DNA of 31,132 nt from Candidatus Hydrogenedentota bacterium (GTDB lineage Bacteria; Hydrogenedentota; Hydrogenedentia; Hydrogenedentales; CAITNO01), in contig JAKPUV010000206.1 of NCBI GenBank assembly GCA_029554925.1, positions 1 to 31,132 on the forward strand. The letters run 5' to 3'. A program made the position numbers and the translations under genes. This document shows positions 8,763 through 18,305 of the stretch, piece by piece (position 1 is the first letter of the stretch; every line of letters starts with the position of its first letter). Below the pieces are notes generated by a model. That model saw only the letters and a list, made by a program, of their open reading frames with translations, was not told the DNA's origin and did not search any database.

Positions 8763-9896
8763 TTAGTGCGCGGCGGCCGCGGCGTCTCCGGCGGCCTTTG
8801 CGTACTCGGGCAGCGTGTTCAGGTAGTTGCCGTAGCCGACGATGAAGGTGGAGAAGACCAGCACGGCGAGGCCCAGGGCCACCAGCACCTGGGTGCGCTT
8901 GCTGGCGCCGCGCCACTCGCGCAGCGCCACGCCCCACAGCGTGCTGAAGATGATGATGGACGCCATGTGCAGGGTCCAGCTCGAGAACTTGTACTCGCCC
9001 ATCTTCGTCTCGCCCATGCTGTAGAAGAAGAACTGCATGTACCACGTCACGCCCGCGAGGGCGGAGAACACGTAGTTGGACAGCATCGGCACCCGGGTGG
9101 GTTCGCCGGTCTCCGTCTTGCCCGTGGCGGTGAAGTACTCGTGCCCGCTGCGGTTCTTCCAGTTCAGGTACATGCACCACAGGAAATTGGTGGTCAGCCC
9201 GCCCCAGAGGACGATGATCAGCACGGGCAGGTTCTGCCACAGGTCGCTGCGCCCGGCGTCCGTCAGCTGCGTTAGCGCGATGTCCGCAATGGGCCGCCCC
9301 GCCGCCATGCCGTAGGACATGGAGGCGCTCATGACGCCGGAGAAGGTCGCCACGAGGATGCCCTTGGTGAAGTTGAACTCCTTGATGACCGCCTTCTTCT
9401 CCTCCTCGGGCATCTCCTTTTCCTTGGACATGCCCGCCGCCCCGCTGATGGCGATGCCCGCCAGGCAGACAAACACGCCGAGCAGAATGAACTGGCCCGG
9501 GGTCTCCGAGATAATCGTCAGGAACTCCCCCTTGAAGATCGGCGGCATCAGCGTGCCGAAGGCGGCGCAGTAGCCCAGGGCGATCGCCATGCCCAGGGCG
9601 ATGCCGAGGTAGCGCATGGTCAGGCCGAAGGTCAGCCCGCCCAGACCCCACATGGCCCCGAAGAAGTATGCCCAGAAGATGTTTTCCCTGGGGGCGTTGA
9701 AGATCGCGCCCAGCGGGTTCGGCACGAGCAGGCTCGCCAGAATGAACGGAGCGATGAGCCACGAGAAGATGCCGCCCACCAGCCAGTAGGTCTCCCACGA
9801 CCACACCCGCACCTTGCGGTAGGGGATGTAGAAGCTCGCCGACGCGAGGCCGCCCAGCCAGTGGTAGAAAAGACCAAGAAGGGGGTTCGGTGCCAT
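8763..9896 (-). CDS. rhaT: L-rhamnose:H+ symporter RhaT
   Basis: A 377-residue inner-membrane carrier of the RhaT family (DMT superfamily, about ten helices) for proton-coupled L-rhamnose uptake. Similarity to the E. coli type is visible along the whole length: SASFYIPYRKVRVWSWET near residue 19, a GAMWGLG...GLTMRYLG block near 80-97, EFNFTKGILVATFSG near 192 after a charged KEKEMPEEEKK loop, and WYMQFFFYSMG near 284. The protein is somewhat longer than the E. coli protein (about 344), mainly at the C-terminus (AKAAGDAAAAAH). The ATG has GGAAAGGA about 9 nt upstream. With the PL10 pectate lyase three genes upstream it suggests use of rhamnose-containing pectins. No rhamnose isomerase or kinase is in the window. 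A promoter candidate lies at 9995-10024. Confidence 0.92.
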   Translation of the reverse strand: MAPNPLLGLFYHWLGGLASASFYIPYRKVRVWSWETYWLVGGIFSWLIAPFILASLLVPNPLGAIFNAPRENIFWAYFFGAMWGLGGLTFGLTMRYLGIALGMAIALGYCAAFGTLMPPIFKGEFLTIISETPGQFILLGVFVCLAGIAISGAAGMSKEKEMPEEEKKAVIKEFNFTKGILVATFSGVMSASMSYGMAAGRPIADIALTQLTDAGRSDLWQNLPVLIIVLWGGLTTNFLWCMYLNWKNRSGHEYFTATGKTETGEPTRVPMLSNYVFSALAGVTWYMQFFFYSMGETKMGEYKFSSWTLHMASIIIFSTLWGVALREWRGASKRTQVLVALGLAVLVFSTFIVGYGNYLNTLPEYAKAAGDAAAAAH

Positions 9897-9994
9897 GAGG
9901 GGCGCATCCTTTCCGTGAGAGGTTGACCGCGAAAAAGGGCGAAAAGCCGCCGTCCGGACACGGGCGACACAGCCCGCCGCGCCCGGCCCGCATC

Positions 9995-10024
9995 AGAATA
10001 CAGACCGCGCGGGGGGCAAATCAA
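9995..10024 (-). promoter_or_regulatory. Candidate promoter of rhaT
   Basis: On the minus strand TTGATT (10024-10019) and TATTCT (10000-9995) are 18 bp apart. The -35 sits 9 bp from the end of the 69-bp hairpin repeat copy A. The remaining leader to the rhaT ATG is about 90 nt and shows no other signal. Confidence 0.45.
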
Positions 10025-10033
10025 GACCAGGGA

Positions 10034-10102
10034 ACCACGGAAAACACAGAGTACACGGAACGGAAGAGGGGTTCTTTTCGTCTACTCCGTGTGTTCCGTG
10101 GT
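10034..10102. repeat. 69-bp dispersed hairpin element, copy A
   Basis: An imperfect inverted repeat. The left end ACCACGGAAAACACAG (10034 on) pairs with the right end CCGTGTGTTCCGTGGT (to 10102), with about 18 of 21 outer positions matching. It starts 12 bp beyond the stop of the GxxExxY gene and is exactly the same length as copies C and D. It may act as a terminator-like structure, but no T-tract follows. Confidence 0.8.
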
Positions 10103-10114
10103 CAGTCCCAGTCC

Positions 10115-10492
10115 TTACTTCACAATGCGCTCGATCTCGGCGCCCGGATGGTGGCCGAAATTGACGAGCAGCCCGAGCCGGTGTCCGGACGCCTTCAGGT
10201 AGTTGTGGACCTGGGCCCGGTGCTCGTCGGCGATTTCCCTGACGGCCTTGAGTTCGACGAGGACACAGTCGAAGCAGACGAAGTCGGGGCGGTAGGTCTG
10301 GGCAAGCGGCTCCCCCTTGTAGAGAAGGCCCAGTTCCTGCTGGGCCACCGCCGGGATGCCCCGCGACCGAAACTCCCGTTCCAGGCATTCCTGATACACC
10401 GCCTCCAGGAACCCGCACCCCATCTCGCGGTACACCTCAAACACGGCCCCGCGTATCCTGTAACTCTCCTCACGGAAAAGCAGGTCTTCCAT
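10115..10492 (-). CDS. GxxExxY protein (PD-(D/E)XK_3-like)
   Basis: From the ATG at 10492, which has GGGAGG 4 nt upstream, the protein has 125 residues, the usual size for the GxxExxY family. A longer open frame back to 10591 runs into the repeat leader and is not credible as coding. The diagnostic G-x-x-E-x-x-Y motif is GFLEAVY near residue 27. Further on, YRPDFVCFDCVLVELKAV near 67-84 resembles the D...ExK core of PD-(D/E)XK nucleases, and VNFG near 112 is typical of the family. Its biochemical role is not established. The family is often found beside dispersed repeats, as here, where copy A follows the stop and degraded copy B precedes the leader. An association with repeat mobility is speculation. 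Confidence 0.85.
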   Translation of the reverse strand: MEDLLFREESYRIRGAVFEVYREMGCGFLEAVYQECLEREFRSRGIPAVAQQELGLLYKGEPLAQTYRPDFVCFDCVLVELKAVREIADEHRAQVHNYLKASGHRLGLLVNFGHHPGAEIERIVK

Positions 10493-10511
10493 GATCCCTC
10501 CCATCCGCCGC

Positions 10512-10612
10512 ATTTCTCTTTCCTGAACGACAGGTCCACTGACGGGAAAATCATACCCAAAACCTGCCACCACGGACCAAACAGAGCACACTGAAAAGAA
10601 AGAGGAGCCTCC
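10512..10612 (-). repeat. Promoter-leader plus degraded hairpin element, copy B
   Basis: The segment 10528-10568 aligns with the leaders of copies C and D (shared GTCCACTGACGGGAAAA-like block and a TACCC core). It is followed by one hairpin arm (ACCACGGACCAAACAGAG from 10569). A -10-like TATGAT is present on the minus strand at 10555-10550. About 16 bp that carry the -35 in C and D are missing. The second arm is not recognisable; its expected place is occupied by the 3' end of the hypothetical gene ending at 10615. Confidence 0.6.
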
Positions 10613-10614
10613 TT

Positions 10615-11238
10615 TTAAGCGTCCGCCTGTTGGCCTTCACGCTGCGCGGCGTTGCATCTTGCGCGCCGCACAAGGCGGACTATCACTCGCAAGATTCCCG
10701 CCCCGGCGAAGAAGAGCAGGATGGCGAACATCCCGAGCCAGACGGCCATCATCGTGTCCCCGACGGCCAATACCCCCGCCCTCAAGTTCACCGGACGACC
10801 GTTGACCACGTCATAGTAGAAGTTGCAGAGACGCGTCTCCCGGTCGTATGCCACATGAACGCTTTTCAGCCCCCCAATCTCTTGTATCGTGATATGGGCG
10901 CTCTTCCCTCCCACGCCTTTCTCCAGCCCAGCCTCATGCAGTTCTTCGGCTGTGATATCGAAGCGATGGGATTGCAGCAGACGGTCTGAAAACAAAGCTG
11001 CATAATCCCCGCCCCGCCTCAGCGTGGTCCGAGCATCGGTCTCAAGCGGGACAAGGTTCCAGAGGACATAAGCGCCGCTTTGCCTGTCCTGCGCCAACAG
11101 CAGGAACTCCTCCCACAAGACGCCGTCTCCATAGGCATGGGGTGCGATTCTGTAACTCACCCACCCGTAGGAGACACCCAGGAATATGGTGCCACAGGCA
11201 ATGAGTGTGAAAACGCGTCCCCATCTTGATGACCGCAT
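10615..11238 (-). CDS. Hypothetical protein with two membrane segments
   Basis: No family recognised. The start chosen is the ATG at 11238 because GGGAGG stands 6 nt upstream. This gives 207 residues. An open frame extends much further upstream, but that part is antisense-type reading through the pectate lyase. Residues 8-28 (GRVFTLIACGTIFLGVSYG) form a membrane anchor or signal anchor, and residues 163-190 form a second hydrophobic helix, followed by a basic tail (RLVRRARCNAAQR). The roughly 130-residue loop between them is probably on the outside by the positive-inside rule. It contains acidic and aromatic stretches but no catalytic motif I can name. The gene stands between hairpin copies C and B and has its own repeat-borne promoter candidate (11323-11351). 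Confidence 0.65.
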   Translation of the reverse strand: MRSSRWGRVFTLIACGTIFLGVSYGWVSYRIAPHAYGDGVLWEEFLLLAQDRQSGAYVLWNLVPLETDARTTLRRGGDYAALFSDRLLQSHRFDITAEELHEAGLEKGVGGKSAHITIQEIGGLKSVHVAYDRETRLCNFYYDVVNGRPVNLRAGVLAVGDTMMAVWLGMFAILLFFAGAGILRVIVRLVRRARCNAAQREGQQADA

Positions 11239-11322
11239 CAGCGACCTCCCAGGAAGAGCGCCAACCCGCCTTCCCGCCGTTGCATTTCCCTTCCGTGACA
11301 GTTCAGCCCACCGACGGAAGAA

Positions 11323-11351
11323 ATCGTACCCGATCGCCTGGCGTAATACAA
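11323..11351 (-). promoter_or_regulatory. Repeat-borne promoter of the two-TM hypothetical gene
   Basis: On the minus strand TTGTAT (11351-11346), 17 bp, TACGAT (11328-11323). The -35 is 6 bp from the end of hairpin copy C. The segment aligns with the promoter of the PL10 gene, including GATCGGG just before the -10 and a C(A/G)TCGGTGG-type stretch after it. The predicted leader is about 80 nt. Confidence 0.5.
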
Positions 11352-11357
11352 TCTGCG

Positions 11358-11426
11358 ACCCCGGAACACACGGAGAACACGGAAGGGTAGAGGGTCTGTT
11401 TCCGTGTGCTCCGTATGTTCCGTGGT
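11358..11426. repeat. 69-bp dispersed hairpin element, copy C
   Basis: Imperfect inverted repeat with 25-nt arms, 11358-11382 (ACCCCGGAACACACGG...) against 11402-11426 (ending TGTTCCGTGGT), 22 of 25 pairs matching, and a 19-nt centre. It starts 3 bp past the stop of the pectate lyase and stands directly upstream of the hypothetical gene's promoter. It could serve as a terminator for the first and an insulator for the second. Confidence 0.85.
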
Positions 11427-11429
11427 CCC

Positions 11430-12584
11430 CTATTGCGGCAGTTCGGGCAGACCGAGGCGTTTGCGCCAGGCGGGGTAGTCCTTTTCGAGGAAGGCGGCGG
11501 GCCAGCGGCCGTACCAGGCGTAGCCGGAGCGGCGCTCGAGCTCGACTTCGGCGAGGGTCTCCACGCGCGTGCCGTCGCGGCGGCAGAGGAAGGGCTTCTC
11601 CGTTTCCAAATCGTAGTAGCGCGCCCAGAGGGGCGGCGCGGCGGGGTCGGGCACCGCCACGGTGTCGCTGGTGGCGGTGTGATGGGTGAAGCGGACGGGC
11701 TCGATGGGCACCTTCTCCACGCGGAGCCCCTCGATGCGCGCGGACTGCAGCCACGCGGCCCCCGCCTCGACGGCCGCGATCACCCGCGCGTCGGGGTCGG
11801 GCAGCGCGGCGAGCAGGCGCAGCACATCGGTGCTTTCCCCGGCGGTGATGGAGGGGAGCTCGTAGGCCCGCGCCTTCACGGGGGCGAAGGTGGCGTGGTC
11901 GTGCTGCTGGCACCAGGCGGTTTTGCGGCCCTTCACGGTGATCTGGCAGGCGAGCACGCAGTCCAGCGCGCGGTCCAGCGCCTCCCCGGCGGCGCGGCGG
12001 CGGGCGTCGTCAAGCCAGGCGAACTCCGGCGCGCCGGAGCGGATGGACAGCAGCAGCCGCATGACCCCCGTCATCACCCCGTCGTTGAAGGTGACGGCGT
12101 CAACGTCCGCGCCGCACCACCCGCCCGTGGGGCGCTGCTCGCGCAGGACATAGTCCAGCCCGCGTTCCGCCGCCGCGCGGTGGGCCGGGTCGCCCGTCTG
12201 GAGAAACACCCGCGCCAGATACTCCACCTGCGTGTAGGTGTTGCGGTTGTCGAGCGTGCTCTTCTTCAGGCCGTCACCGCTCAGCCGCCGCACCTCCGTC
12301 TCCGGAATGTCCGCCAGCCAGTCCACATTCTTTGGCCAGCCGCCGTCCGCATTCTGGTAACGCAGCAGGTTGGCCGCGATTTCCACGATCTGCGCGGGGT
12401 CAAACCGTGCGTCCTTCCGGTCGCGCCCCAGCTTCGCCCGCCAGTGGGAGATACTGTCCGAGAAACCCGAGATGTCCACAGGGGTGTACGTGACCGGATT
12501 CTCCGGGACCACGTCCGCAGTCACGGGAATCGAGAGAGACAGCACCGCGAGAACCTGAACAAGCACGCCAAGTCGGAAGGCCAT
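11430..12584 (-). CDS. Secreted pectate lyase, polysaccharide lyase family 10
   Basis: 384 residues from the ATG at 12584 (AAGGAG 4-5 nt upstream). A signal peptide covers about residues 1-23 (VLAVLSLSIPVTA). Pectate lyases of family PL10 cleave polygalacturonate by beta-elimination, using an (alpha/alpha) toroid fold and Ca2+. Family landmarks are visible: GGWPKN at 81-86, LDNRNTYTQ at 111-119, GLDYVLREQ near 142, VTFNDGVMTGVMRLL at 164-178, TAWCQQHDH at 222-230 and KARAYELPS at 237-245. A C-terminal PLWARYYDLET segment and RRSGYAWYG near 360 complete the domain, so the protein looks full length and active. It is the first gene of the minus-strand series ending in rhaT, but each gene has its own promoter element, so this is probably not a single operon. 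Confidence 0.9.
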   Translation of the reverse strand: MAFRLGVLVQVLAVLSLSIPVTADVVPENPVTYTPVDISGFSDSISHWRAKLGRDRKDARFDPAQIVEIAANLLRYQNADGGWPKNVDWLADIPETEVRRLSGDGLKKSTLDNRNTYTQVEYLARVFLQTGDPAHRAAAERGLDYVLREQRPTGGWCGADVDAVTFNDGVMTGVMRLLLSIRSGAPEFAWLDDARRRAAGEALDRALDCVLACQITVKGRKTAWCQQHDHATFAPVKARAYELPSITAGESTDVLRLLAALPDPDARVIAAVEAGAAWLQSARIEGLRVEKVPIEPVRFTHHTATSDTVAVPDPAAPPLWARYYDLETEKPFLCRRDGTRVETLAEVELERRSGYAWYGRWPAAFLEKDYPAWRKRLGLPELPQ

Positions 12585-12647
12585 GACTCTCCTTTTCCCA
12601 TCTGTGGCCTGCTTCCTTCCTGCCCCGTCAGTCCACCGATGGGGGAA

Positions 12648-12676
12648 AGCGTACCCGATCCCCTTGCCGGATGCAA
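12648..12676 (-). promoter_or_regulatory. Repeat-borne promoter of the PL10 gene
   Basis: On the minus strand TTGCAT (12676-12671), 17 bp, TACGCT (12653-12648). The -35 is 6 bp from hairpin copy D, the same geometry as at copy C. The flanking leader (12605-12650) is homologous to those of copies B and C. Confidence 0.5.
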
Positions 12677-12682
12677 TTTGCC

Positions 12683-12751
12683 ACCGCGGAGCACACGGAA
12701 CACACCGCAAAGAAAACGTTTCTTTTCCGTGTGCTCCGTGTGTTCCGTGGT
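12683..12751. repeat. 69-bp dispersed hairpin element, copy D
   Basis: Imperfect inverted repeat with 25-nt arms, 12683-12707 (ACCGCGGAGCACACGG...) against 12727-12751 (ending TGTTCCGTGGT), about 21 of 25 pairs. It lies between two divergent genes, with the PL10 promoter on its left and the PQQ-protein promoter beginning at its right end. It is flanked by TGCC on both sides (12679-12682 and 12752-12755), which could be a short target duplication or chance. Confidence 0.85.
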
Positions 12752-12779
12752 TGCCCCCGGCGGCGGTTTCTGGGATAAT
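12751..12779 (+). promoter_or_regulatory. Candidate promoter of the PQQ-propeller gene
   Basis: TTGCCC (12751-12756), 17 bp, GATAAT (12774-12779). The -35 begins at the last base of hairpin copy D. The leader to the ATG at 12815 is about 30 nt. Confidence 0.55.
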
Positions 12780-12814
12780 CCCGGACACGCAAAGAACCGA
12801 AAGGGATTGGACAG

Positions 12815-14059
12815 ATGAAGACCAGCCATTGCCTTCTTGCCGCGATCCTCTTCGCCGCCGCGGGGGCGGCGGTTGCGGCCGATTCGCCGCAGTTCCGGGG
12901 GCCCGACCGGACGGGGGTGTTTCCGGAGTCGGGACTGCTGAAGGAATGGCCGGAGGGCGGCCCCAACAAGGCGTGGGTGGCCACCGGGATTGGCAGGGGC
13001 TATTCGTCTGCGGCCACGCTGAACGGGAAGATCTATGTCACGGGGATGACGGGGGCGAAGGAGGGGGTGGTCACGGTGCTGACGCCGGACGGCGCGGTCG
13101 TGAAGACGATCCCCTACGGCCCGGAGACGGACGAGGAGCAGGCGCCGGGGGCGCGGTCCACCCCGACCCTGGAGGGAAACCGCCTTTACCTTCTCACAGG
13201 CCTGGGTGTGGTGGTGTGCCTCGACACGGACACGGGGGCGAAGGTGTGGGAGGCGAACGTGGCCGCCCGGTTCAACGCGAAGAAGCCCATGTGGCACTAC
13301 GCGGAGTCGGTGCTGCTGGACGGGGAGAACCTGATCTGCACGCCCGGCGGGGACGACGGCCTGATCGCCGCGCTTAACAAGCACACCGGCGAGACGGTCT
13401 GGGCGCTCAAGGAGCCAAAGGACAAGGCGGCCTACTGCTCCCCCGTGATCTTCACGCACAACGGCCGGCGCATGATCTCCACCGCCACGGGCCTCTATGT
13501 CGTCGGGGCCGACCCCGCGACGGGCGCGCTGCTGTGGCAGGTGGAGCAGAAGGCCCCCTGGGACATCCACGGGGTGAGCCCGGTTTACGGCGGGGGGCTT
13601 CTCTACTATGTGGCGGGCGACGGCACCGGCGGGGCCGCGCTGGAACTCTCCGCCGACGGCGCGTCGGTCACCCAGAAGTGGGCGGACAAGACCCTGGACT
13701 GCCTGCACCACGGCGTGGTGGCGGTGGACGGGCATCTCTACGGCACGGGCTACAAGGGCGGCGGCAAGCTGGTCTGCCTCGAAATGGCGACCGGGAAAGT
13801 CATGTGGACCACCAAGGAGGTGGGGGAGGGCGTCACCATCGCCGCCGACGGCATGCTGTACGTCTACGAAGGGCCGAAAAAGGGCATCGTCAGCCTGGTC
13901 AAGGCCGACCCGTCGGGGTTCGTCCGGACGGGCCAGTTCCCCGTGACCGACGGCGGCGACGACAAGCACTGGGCCCATCCCACCATCGCCAACGGGCACC
14001 TTTTAGTCCGCCACGGCGACGCGCTGGTCGCTTACAAGGTGTCGGCGGCGGCGGAATAG
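12815..14059 (+). CDS. Secreted PQQ-like beta-propeller protein
   Basis: A 414-residue protein with a Sec signal peptide (residues 1-22, cleavage near AAVAA-DS). It then shows repeated WxxxxG/ALDxxTGxxxW-type blades of the quinoprotein/BamB-like fold: CLDTDTGAKVWEANV near 137, ALNKHTGETVWALK near 186, GADPATGALLWQVE near 229, CLEMATGKVMWTTK near 320. The opening FRGPDRTGVFPESG is typical of a family common in Planctomycetes and Verrucomicrobia. Quinone-binding catalytic residues of true alcohol dehydrogenases are not evident, so a structural or binding role is as likely as an enzymatic one. The ATG has AAGGGA about 8 nt upstream. A 79-bp gap separates it from the oxidoreductase gene downstream, which could be co-transcribed. 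Confidence 0.82.
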   Translation: MKTSHCLLAAILFAAAGAAVAADSPQFRGPDRTGVFPESGLLKEWPEGGPNKAWVATGIGRGYSSAATLNGKIYVTGMTGAKEGVVTVLTPDGAVVKTIPYGPETDEEQAPGARSTPTLEGNRLYLLTGLGVVVCLDTDTGAKVWEANVAARFNAKKPMWHYAESVLLDGENLICTPGGDDGLIAALNKHTGETVWALKEPKDKAAYCSPVIFTHNGRRMISTATGLYVVGADPATGALLWQVEQKAPWDIHGVSPVYGGGLLYYVAGDGTGGAALELSADGASVTQKWADKTLDCLHHGVVAVDGHLYGTGYKGGGKLVCLEMATGKVMWTTKEVGEGVTIAADGMLYVYEGPKKGIVSLVKADPSGFVRTGQFPVTDGGDDKHWAHPTIANGHLLVRHGDALVAYKVSAAAE

Positions 14060-14138
14060 GCGAACCGCAGGCGGAGTTGCATCCCTGCGGGGGATGTGAC
14101 ATGCTGGACGGCGAGCATCCGCGAAAGGAACTGCACGC

Positions 14139-15383
14139 ATGAAAACCCGCCCCACCCGCCGCGGCTTTCTTCAGGCGGCCGCCGGCGCCGCCGTGGCCAT
14201 GAACGCGTCGAGCTACGCCCGTGTGGTCGGTGCCAACGATCGGATTGGCGTTGGCCAGCTGGGCTGCGGCGAGCGGGGGCGCACGGCGCACATGCCCGGT
14301 CTGCACGCCCACGAAAAGGCGCACAACGTGGAGTACCGCGCCGTGTGCGATGTCTGGCGGGTGGCCCGGGAAGAGGCGGCCGGCATGGTCCAGAACTGGA
14401 ACGGCGCGGCCCCGAAGCAGTACGTCAGCCACGAGGACCTCGTCAACGACCCCGACATTGACGCCGTGATGATCGCCACCTGCGACCACCAGCATGTCCG
14501 GCACTTGGAGGACACGGCGCGGGCGGGCAGGGACGCCTACTGCGAAAAACCCCTCGCCAAGGATATGGAGAGCCTGAACCGGGTCTGCGACGTGGTGAGG
14601 GAAAGCGGGATACTGGTCCAGATCGGCACCCAGTCCCGCAGCCTGCCCAGCATGACCGGTGCGCGCGAGGCCTACCGCAAGGGGCTGCTCGGAAAGGTCG
14701 GACGCATTGAGCAGATGCGCAACGAGCCCCGGCCCTACTGGCTCACCCAGCTTAAGGAGGCCCGGGCGGAGGATGTGGACTGGCAGCGATTCCTGATGGG
14801 CCGGCCCGACCGCCCCTTCAGCGCCGCCCAACTGACCGGATGGTACGGGTTCCGCGAGTTCTCTGACGGACCGGTGCCCACCTACGGGTCGCATTTCGTG
14901 GATCTGGTGCACTACATCACCGGCACGACCTTTCCCGTGAGCGCAGTGTGCCTGGGACGGGACAGCGAGGGGCATGAGGGGGTTCCCTTTGACTGCCCCG
15001 AGCAGGTGCAGGCGGTGTGGACCTATCCGGAGGGGTTTCTGGTCTGCTACTCCACCGGCTTTGGGAACTGCTCCGGTTCCGGATTCTCCCTGTACGGCGA
15101 CCAGGCCGCCATGAACTTGTGGGAGGGGGAGGACGTCTACCTCTACCGAAGGGGCGCCCTCAACAGCGGCGGGAAGCCTGAGGACCAGATCCGGGTCGAG
15201 GATGTGCCGGTGCCCGACCACCTCGTTGACTGGCTCCAGTGCATCCGTTCGCGGAAGACCCCGAACGCACCCATGGAGGCGGGCTACCAGCATGCGGTGG
15301 CGGTGATCATGGCGATGAAGGCCTACGACACGGGGCGGCGCCAGGTTTTTGACCCCGGAAAGCGCGAAATCCGGGAGGGGTAG
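14139..15383 (+). CDS. Tat-exported Gfo/Idh/MocA family oxidoreductase
   Basis: A 414-residue NAD(P)-dependent sugar-type oxidoreductase. A twin-arginine signal (TRRGFLQ at residues 6-12, then AAAGAAVAM) indicates export in folded form, as is common for this family in Planctomycetes and relatives. The Rossmann part has GQLGCGERGR near 39 and the family motif CEKP at C135-P138. The C-terminal alpha/beta domain contains GSHFVDLVHYITG near 250, with the conserved His. Exported members such as the glycoprotein and polysaccharide glycosidases of the GH109/oxidoreductase group act on sugar derivatives, but the substrate here is unknown. The ATG has AAGGA 9 nt upstream. The gene ends at the edge of a hairpin (15384-15403). 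Confidence 0.88.
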   Translation: MKTRPTRRGFLQAAAGAAVAMNASSYARVVGANDRIGVGQLGCGERGRTAHMPGLHAHEKAHNVEYRAVCDVWRVAREEAAGMVQNWNGAAPKQYVSHEDLVNDPDIDAVMIATCDHQHVRHLEDTARAGRDAYCEKPLAKDMESLNRVCDVVRESGILVQIGTQSRSLPSMTGAREAYRKGLLGKVGRIEQMRNEPRPYWLTQLKEARAEDVDWQRFLMGRPDRPFSAAQLTGWYGFREFSDGPVPTYGSHFVDLVHYITGTTFPVSAVCLGRDSEGHEGVPFDCPEQVQAVWTYPEGFLVCYSTGFGNCSGSGFSLYGDQAAMNLWEGEDVYLYRRGALNSGGKPEDQIRVEDVPVPDHLVDWLQCIRSRKTPNAPMEAGYQHAVAVIMAMKAYDTGRRQVFDPGKREIREG

Positions 15384-15403
15384 CCCGGGGAAACGTCCCC
15401 GGG
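15384..15403 (+). terminator. GC-rich hairpin after the oxidoreductase gene
   Basis: CCCGGGGA-AACG-TCCCCGGG forms an 8-bp stem directly after the TAG stop. No T-tract follows, so it is a weak intrinsic terminator at best. It abuts the GGGAGGAG that precedes the possible GTG start at 15414 and could mask it. Confidence 0.35.
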
Positions 15404-15413
15404 AGGAGCCGTC

Positions 15414-15632
15414 GTGCGCCTTCTGTCGTGCCTTTTGGCCGCAGTTCTCGCCTCGCGGCCCGCCAGCACCCCCATGTCACCCTGCCCGTCTACGGGCCGG
15501 GGGTGGTCTGGAATGTGTGCCTGCGCACCGGAGTGGCGCCGATCAACAGGCGCCTCCACATCCGCCACGGCGGCGCCTTGATCGCCTGCAATCTCCGGCC
15601 CGGGCGCAAGCATTTCTGTTTTGCCCCTACGG

Positions 15633-15637
<5 letters not shown>
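15414..15637 (+). pseudogene. Possible remnant of a small secreted-protein gene
   Basis: A GTG at 15414 has a strong GGGAGGAG site 5 nt upstream and begins with a signal-peptide-like stretch (MRLLSCLLAAVLAS). That frame soon turns low-complexity and stops after about 51 codons. A better-looking sequence (HPHVTLPVYGPGVVWNV, then HIRHGGALIACNL) continues in the +2 frame from about 15466 to 15637. A single frameshift near 15455-15470 would join them into a protein of about 75 residues. No family is recognised, and the reading could be coincidental. Confidence 0.25.
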
Positions 15638-18269
<2,632 letters not shown>

Positions 18270-18305
18270 CCCGGCCCCGGGCCGGAAGCATAAGGCGTTT
18301 CGAGC

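Noticed and set aside
10034..12751. Integron cassette array with hairpins as attC sites
   Set aside because: Single genes in one orientation followed by imperfect palindromes suggested it. However, the ends lack the GTTRRRY/RYYYAAC core boxes, each gene has its own promoter, and no integrase is in the window.
12679..12755. TGCC target-site duplication marking hairpin copy D as a MITE
   Set aside because: Only copy D shows it. Copies A and C have no matching flanks, and 4 bp is too short to be convincing in GC-rich DNA.
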